Source: Ceratothoa steindachneri (Eukaryota; Arthropoda; Malacostraca; Isopoda; Cymothoidae). Taken from it: a stretch of DNA of 64,000 nt. The first letter of the stretch is position 1; each line of letters opens with the position of its first letter. Under the pieces are notes generated by a model. The model was given only the letters and a program-made list of their open reading frames with translations, had not been told where the DNA came from and did no database searches. The stretch spans positions 134,447,968 to 134,511,967 of the forward strand of contig OZ018328.1 in the NCBI GenBank assembly GCA_963969495.1. Reading direction: 5' to 3'. Positions 59,215 to 64,000 of this stretch are shown in pieces. A program made the position numbers and the translations under genes.

Positions 59215-60260
59215 TAAGCGTATAATTTTATTGAAAGTTGCACAAAAATATTCTTGCAATTTTCTCCTGATAGTGTTTGAGTCTTATTTCGATATCGGCT
59301 AAAAAATTAAAGAGGATAATATTGCATATTTTAAGAAATGATGCATCCAAAACAAGAAAACGATAAGGCTTAATGCAGCCATGTCCAGAAAACAGGTATG
59401 TAGGTCCTTGTTCTGAACGAATTGAACAAATTTTCGAGCCGAAGAACTTCACCAATTTGGCACTTTGTTCTGGAGTGAGTATATCCCATTCTTCTTCAAA
59501 TCTTTGCCAGAGATCTTCAGCATTCATTGGTTTTCGATCAGGAATGTTCCATAGGCTCTCTATCGGGTTTCAAACAGTTTTTCATCATCTAAGCACTGTT
59601 ATGATGTAATATGTAGCTCAGAGCATTGCCCTGGATAAAAATATTCTCACGTACTCCCCATGTTCAGAGAGAGGGACTCACATGTTTATGAAGAAATTCG
59701 TGTCCACCGCAGCGTTTACTTTGCAGCGTAAACACACAAGCGAACATAATCCACGGCTGAAAACATGCTCCAAACCATAATGGGCCCATCTTCAAATTTA
59801 ACCGTCTTTTTCATGCAATTTAGATTCAATCTTTTAGCCGTAAGACGAGTTAAATGCTGACATGGTAATTTAGAACAAATTAATTATCCCTTCGTCACTG
59901 ATACACGCTCTTTTCACTTTCAGCACTGCAAAGGACATACTCAGTAGAAAAGACGAACTTAGCCTCTTCATGTGTCCCACCTCTCTCAAACGACGTGACA
60001 CAGTCCGGCGAGGCACATTCACGTTGATATTCTCTGCAACCTGGCGTAAATTGCTGTCTGCTCTGTCAAACGGTTTCTTCATAAACATTAGCTTCGCCGG
60101 ACTCGGTATCTTTGTAGAAATTTATTATGCGTTAACTCACAATTTTTGACCGATTACAATGGCTCGATTTGTGAAACAGTTTCATTCCTTCACTCATTCA
60201 CTGGACATGGTTCTTTCCGAGCGAATATTTGAACTTAACTCGTCTCGCCATGTTGATAAT
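59215..60260 (-). mobile_element. Tc1/Tc3-like transposon relic
   Basis: The minus strand reads MARRVKFKYSLGKN near 60250 and a helix-turn-helix with PRRTVSRRLREVGHMKRL (about 60025). Next comes EDGPIMVWSMFSAVDYV near 59790 (family: GGGSxMVWGCFS), then ENIFIQGNALSY near 59640 where the catalytic D of QDNA reads G. NPIESLWNIPDRKP near 59565 carries the catalytic Glu. The C-terminus, MNAEDLWQRFEEEWDIL, then TPEQSAKLVKFFGSKI, is in the 99-codon frame 59527-59228. Several frame breaks. Terminal repeats were not identified, so the ends are approximate. Confidence 0.75.
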
Positions 60261-60719
60261 TGAGTAATGCCATGGCTAGCACACTATAATACACGTAAGA
60301 CAGTTTTGCCTTACATACGTTACGGATTTTAACGTTATCGTGGTATTGTAAGGGCTGAATGGTGGTATACGTACGTAGGTTTGTTACGTACTTGAATAAC
60401 TCCTTGATTACGTTTTCTCTAAGAGTGCTTTATTATTTTATGTTATTTAATTTTTGAGAATTTCTAGTGCCAAATGCAGCATTTCGAGGATTGAATTAAA
60501 TACTTCTATAAAATATATATCTTTAATTACAACATAAAAAAGTGAAATCTAAAAAACACAAACTATACAGCTATGAATAAACAAGTTTATGATAGAATTA
60601 CTAATTTAAACTAAATGAATATAAAGTAATGGTTGACCCAAAGCTCACTTTTAATGGACTCTAATTGACACGCAAAAATAATTTAAATTCTTTACCTTGA
60701 GGAAAAAAACCCACGTGAG
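60261..60719. other. AT-rich spacer, possibly the 3' part of the neighbouring LTR-like unit
   Basis: No gene seen. Confidence 0.35.
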
Positions 60720-61496
60720 TACAACTGACGACTGACCTTGGCCTTGAATTTTTAGACGGGCTTAAAGCAACAGGTGATTTCGGTGTGGGCGACGGATGGC
60801 GTTAAGCACGTTGTCTTAGTCAGATGATTTAAACAACGGGACCGTGAAGGTATGCTTTTTCCAATCTTAAGGTAATCTTGGAATGGTTTGCACTGACGAG
60901 CGATGAGCAAATGGGGGGGGGGTCACTTTGGGTATTCCTCAATGGCAAGGAATATCTCTAGTTTTCATTACAAACCGGGATAGGGGGTTTCTCTGACGAG
61001 AGATGATTGAGCTTGATCCTCAATATAAAAACTAATTTCGGTGTGACCACCAGGAACTGGCTCAGCGTGAGCTTCTTCTCTGTTCTTTTCTTTGATTGAC
61101 GGCCATTGCGCCGGACTTCGTCGTGTCGATCACTAACTCGATCTTCCTCGTTCTTCTCCAGTTATCTGCTTATATATTTCACCAACCAACTGGGGGTAAG
61201 GGAAAGGGGGGATGAGGGCTTATGTATTACTTCGATCCTCTAACGACTCTTCTCCGAGCGTCTTTCATTTAGCCCTAAAGGCATCTTCTGGCTTTTGGTC
61301 GCCGCTCCTCTAATTTTGTCTATGACGTGAAATTAGATCCCATCTCTTAGGGTAAATAGTGTCTGTTTAACCAATGTTATGCTCGCTGGCCCTTAAATCT
61401 GATGATTCGTCTTCTTGCGGTTGGAGAGGGCCTTCTGGTGGTCTGCGAGTCGAGGAGAGAGAGGGGGGGTAAGTAATCCCGTTACACTCCCCAGCA
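60720..61496 (-). mobile_element. Probable gypsy-like LTR, minus strand
   Basis: On the minus strand it begins TGTAACGGGATTAC at 61496, directly after CGTGCTGGGGAG. That is a purine-rich run where a polypurine tract should sit. An AAATATATAAGCAG TATA-like box lies near 61170. A GC-richer stretch follows, and a C-run near 60915. The 3' limit is uncertain and no TG..CA closure, primer-binding site or second copy was found. Confidence 0.4.
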
Positions 61497-62547
61497 CGAG
61501 GGCATTGTGGTGACCGAACAGGGCCTCTGTTTTTATGGTGGGATATCGATTTCCTTACAAACGTGTAAACTTAAAGTTATGTTATCGTTCTCTACTATGT
61601 AACGCATTTTCAAATACAATTACTTCCTCATAATTTATTTTGCAGCTCTCCTGTTAAATTAAATTTGGAAAATATCAGAAGCAAATTTCAAAGAATGTTG
61701 TGTGTAATTTCCTTGGAACTTATAGAGTATTTTCAAGAAAATGTAGATTTTGGCAATTTGTTCTAAGGTTTGGACGAAACTGTACCTTAAGCAGCGTTGT
61801 TGAAATGTACTGTAAATCCGTGAATATTCACCAATATACTCGGAGCATTAATACTCGACTGTTAATACTATATAGGAGTATATGCGACTCGTCTCTTTTC
61901 AACCTTTTTGACAATAAAAAGGTTGATTATGCTTCAAAACATTTAATTCCTCACCTTTTCTATATTCTTCTATATCACTTAGAAGACTTTTAAACTCGCG
62001 GATATTTGTTAACGTGATTATATTAGATTAAATTTGGTGGTATTATCTACTCACTAATAGTTTTTCCTTTTAAATCTCTAATTTCTAAGGTTTATAATGT
62101 TAAACACATATCAGATGAAATAATCTCCTCGTTTTTTTATGCCTTCCAGTAACTTCAGGATTATGCCATTCGTTTAATAGCAAATTTCTTGTCAAATTGT
62201 GAGAGACGGGTGAAATACGTCTTTTATATTCATGTTGGATGATTTTACATTCCAAATAATTTTTTTGTTCTTGGAACGCCCGATTCAAATCAGTTTCCAA
62301 AGTCATACAAAAGAATTCGAAAGCATTTGGAAATACAAAATTTTACTTTGCTAAACATTTCTTTATTTATCAAATTGTTGTTTGTACACGAAGAAAACAC
62401 TTTCGCTTGGTTAATATTCATGTGATATTCATGAATTTTTTCGCCTCGTAGGAAAACAAAGACTACAATAGTGAAATGAAAATGAAAATAAAGAAAGGGG
62501 TAGAGGGTCCCTTCTATCTAACAATTTATCCCCTTCTATTTAACAAT
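61497..62547. other. No gene recognised
   Basis: If the LTR call is right, the first part (61497-61560) would be the 3' end of an internal region. The 97-codon plus frame at 61700-61993 has no signature. Confidence 0.35.
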
Positions 62548-62553
62548 TTAAGA

Positions 62554-62587
<34 letters not shown>

Positions 62588-62592
62588 TCTTT
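62548..62592. repeat. Small palindrome AAGAGGA(TA)nTCCTCTT
   Basis: AAGAGGATATAT and ATATATCCTCTT enclose a (TA)n core. It is preceded by a direct repeat of CCCCTTCTATTTAACAATTT. Confidence 0.9.
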
Positions 62593-63569
62593 TATTTGTT
62601 TCCTTGTGGGAGGGAATGAAATAAGAAATTTCCAACCCTGTCTCCTTTCTCCCTTTGAAAATATTAAAAAACCTTCGAATGACGACAAAAGGACATCAAA
62701 CTATAAATACATAAATACTTATTGAAATATTTCTTTTTGCATGCATATTTCAGAACCCAAACTTACGAAAACAGGAAAAAAGGCAAAGATAAAGTTTGTA
62801 TTAGTCAAATATTTAAATTTTGTTTGAAGTTTATTTTTTAGGGGATGAAAGAATGTTTTCAGTTGTTTCACGAACTCAACGACCACGTATATTCTTCTAA
62901 CGCTTATATATATTCAGTTAATCTTAGAGAAGATTGGAGCACGTATTTTGTGGCTTTATTATATAACTTTATTATATACATGTTTTCGCATTCCGTCTAC
63001 CCGGGTATATTGAGTTCAGATTCATGTGTCAAAGAAAATTGCCCGCGCCAACTCCTGTAACCTAACTGGCTACAGCAAAATCAATAATAACCTAAGTTAA
63101 TTTCTTATATTTATAATAGAAAATGTTATAAAATATGTGCAGTTGATCACGACGAATTGACCTTCGCCAATTGATCCATTCATCAGTTGCAGTATTTGAG
63201 GGCAAGCTTCCAAACAACTTTTTTTAATCGATTTAATTCAGTACATTTTTTATTTGAACGATAGATAGAAGAAACTATGTGAAGTATAAATTATCATAAC
63301 ATGAGACAACTGTCGAGGTAGACTAGCTCATAGCTCAGAATCTTACACAAGTACGGGCAGACAGCTGGCCACATGCCGCTTGAGTTATGTCTGGCGATTA
63401 AGAAATAGTGCGAATTACGGTTGACCGGGTTTAGATTAATGGCTTGCCAAGTTGCAGTTCAAAGGATCTAGAAAGACAATACCTGAAAATATAATTTTAA
63501 TATATATAAAAAAGAGGGCAATTTATATGTATATATACACAAAACGGGAAACAAATTACTTATAGTAGT
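62593..63569. other. AT-rich, no gene recognised
   Basis: A 71-codon plus frame (62845-63060) has no signature. Confidence 0.4.
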
Positions 63570-64000
63570 TAAATAAATTAAGCGAAGATTAACGAGGTAA
63601 TCTGGGGATGACCATACACGATCGCTTTAACTTTAAGCGCTGGCGAATTGGATAAGTGGTGGAAGACAACGGCGCAGGGCTTCAAGAAGATACTTCGGGG
63701 AGTCCTGACTAGGAGGACTTGAAGAAAAGGTTGGATTACTTCGTGATGAAGAATGAGATATCCTCTGCTCTAGAGAGAAGTAATCTCAACTCAAGAAGAT
63801 TCCTCTTATCGGCAGGAAGTTTCAGTCTCGAAAGACAGGAATCTTGAAGGGGTGGTGAAGATGAGAGGGCCGCACAACTCTCGGGGAAGAAGGGGGCTCG
63901 ATAGCTTTCCTCTGAACAGGGGCAAAGCTTAACGAAGGTAGATCTGCTGACGAGATCTTTGACGACGTACGACGACGAGTTACGCGGGGCACAGGAAACA
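63570..64000. other. GC-richer island at right edge, LTR-like in composition
   Basis: It resembles in composition the LTR-like islands at 26.8-27.8 and 60.7-61.5 kb (GA/TC-rich, few long frames). It is cut by the window edge. No gene or diagnostic LTR end was seen. Confidence 0.25.

Overview
The window looks like intergenic or intronic DNA from an arthropod nuclear genome, most likely a crustacean. My best guess is a caligid copepod such as a salmon louse. The guess rests on the AT-rich background, the abundant long (TA)n microsatellites, and the mix of mobile elements: Tc1-like, mariner, DD41D, hAT, APE-type non-LTR elements, a Penelope-like element and probable gypsy-like LTRs. No bacterial, organellar or viral gene organisation is visible. 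I found no intact host gene. Nearly everything recognisable is a broken mobile element, a tandem repeat, or a remnant of a multicopy protein family of unknown function.

Layout. 0-2.2 kb: a frameshifted conserved-unknown protein (minus strand), then a Tc1-like relic (plus). 3.4-6.4 kb: two degenerate minisatellites with a short orphan reading frame beside the first. 6.65-7.05 kb: a long inverted repeat with a (TA)n core. 9.8-11.2 kb: a ZBED5/SCAND3-like hAT fossil. 11.2-14.7 kb: a foldback-like structure whose two ~645-bp inverted arms are each built of four ~120-bp tandem units; a third arm stands alone at 17.1 kb inside another tandem repeat. 15.4 kb: the RNase H tail of a non-LTR element. 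17.9-18.7, 24.0-24.3 and 59.2-60.3 kb: more Tc1-like relics. 20.2 kb: a MITE-like inverted repeat. 24.7-25.3 kb: a third minisatellite.

26.8-27.8 and 60.7-61.5 kb (and perhaps the right edge of the window) are GC-richer islands with features of LTRs on the minus strand. 28.5 and 53.3 kb carry two mariner copies that share the same internal deletion, so a deletion derivative probably transposed. 33.2-33.8 kb is the 3' coding end of a Penelope-like element. 34.2-43.3 kb is a cluster of three APE-type non-LTR retrotransposons (two minus, one plus), with the second and third head-to-head around a perfect 24-bp palindrome. 43.9-45.1 kb is a nearly complete DD41D Tc1/mariner element nested in a (TA)n tract.

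46.5-47.2 kb is a nonautonomous hAT-like element. 48.2-50.8 kb holds a doubtful enzyme remnant and a second conserved-unknown family remnant. 52.4-54.9 kb is an RTE-like reverse transcriptase split by the second mariner copy. 58.1-58.9 kb is an L2/CR1-like reverse transcriptase fragment.

Because the genes are dead element copies they do not form a pathway. The informative content is the nesting order, shared deletions and palindromes, which record the history of transposition and TA-targeted rearrangement.
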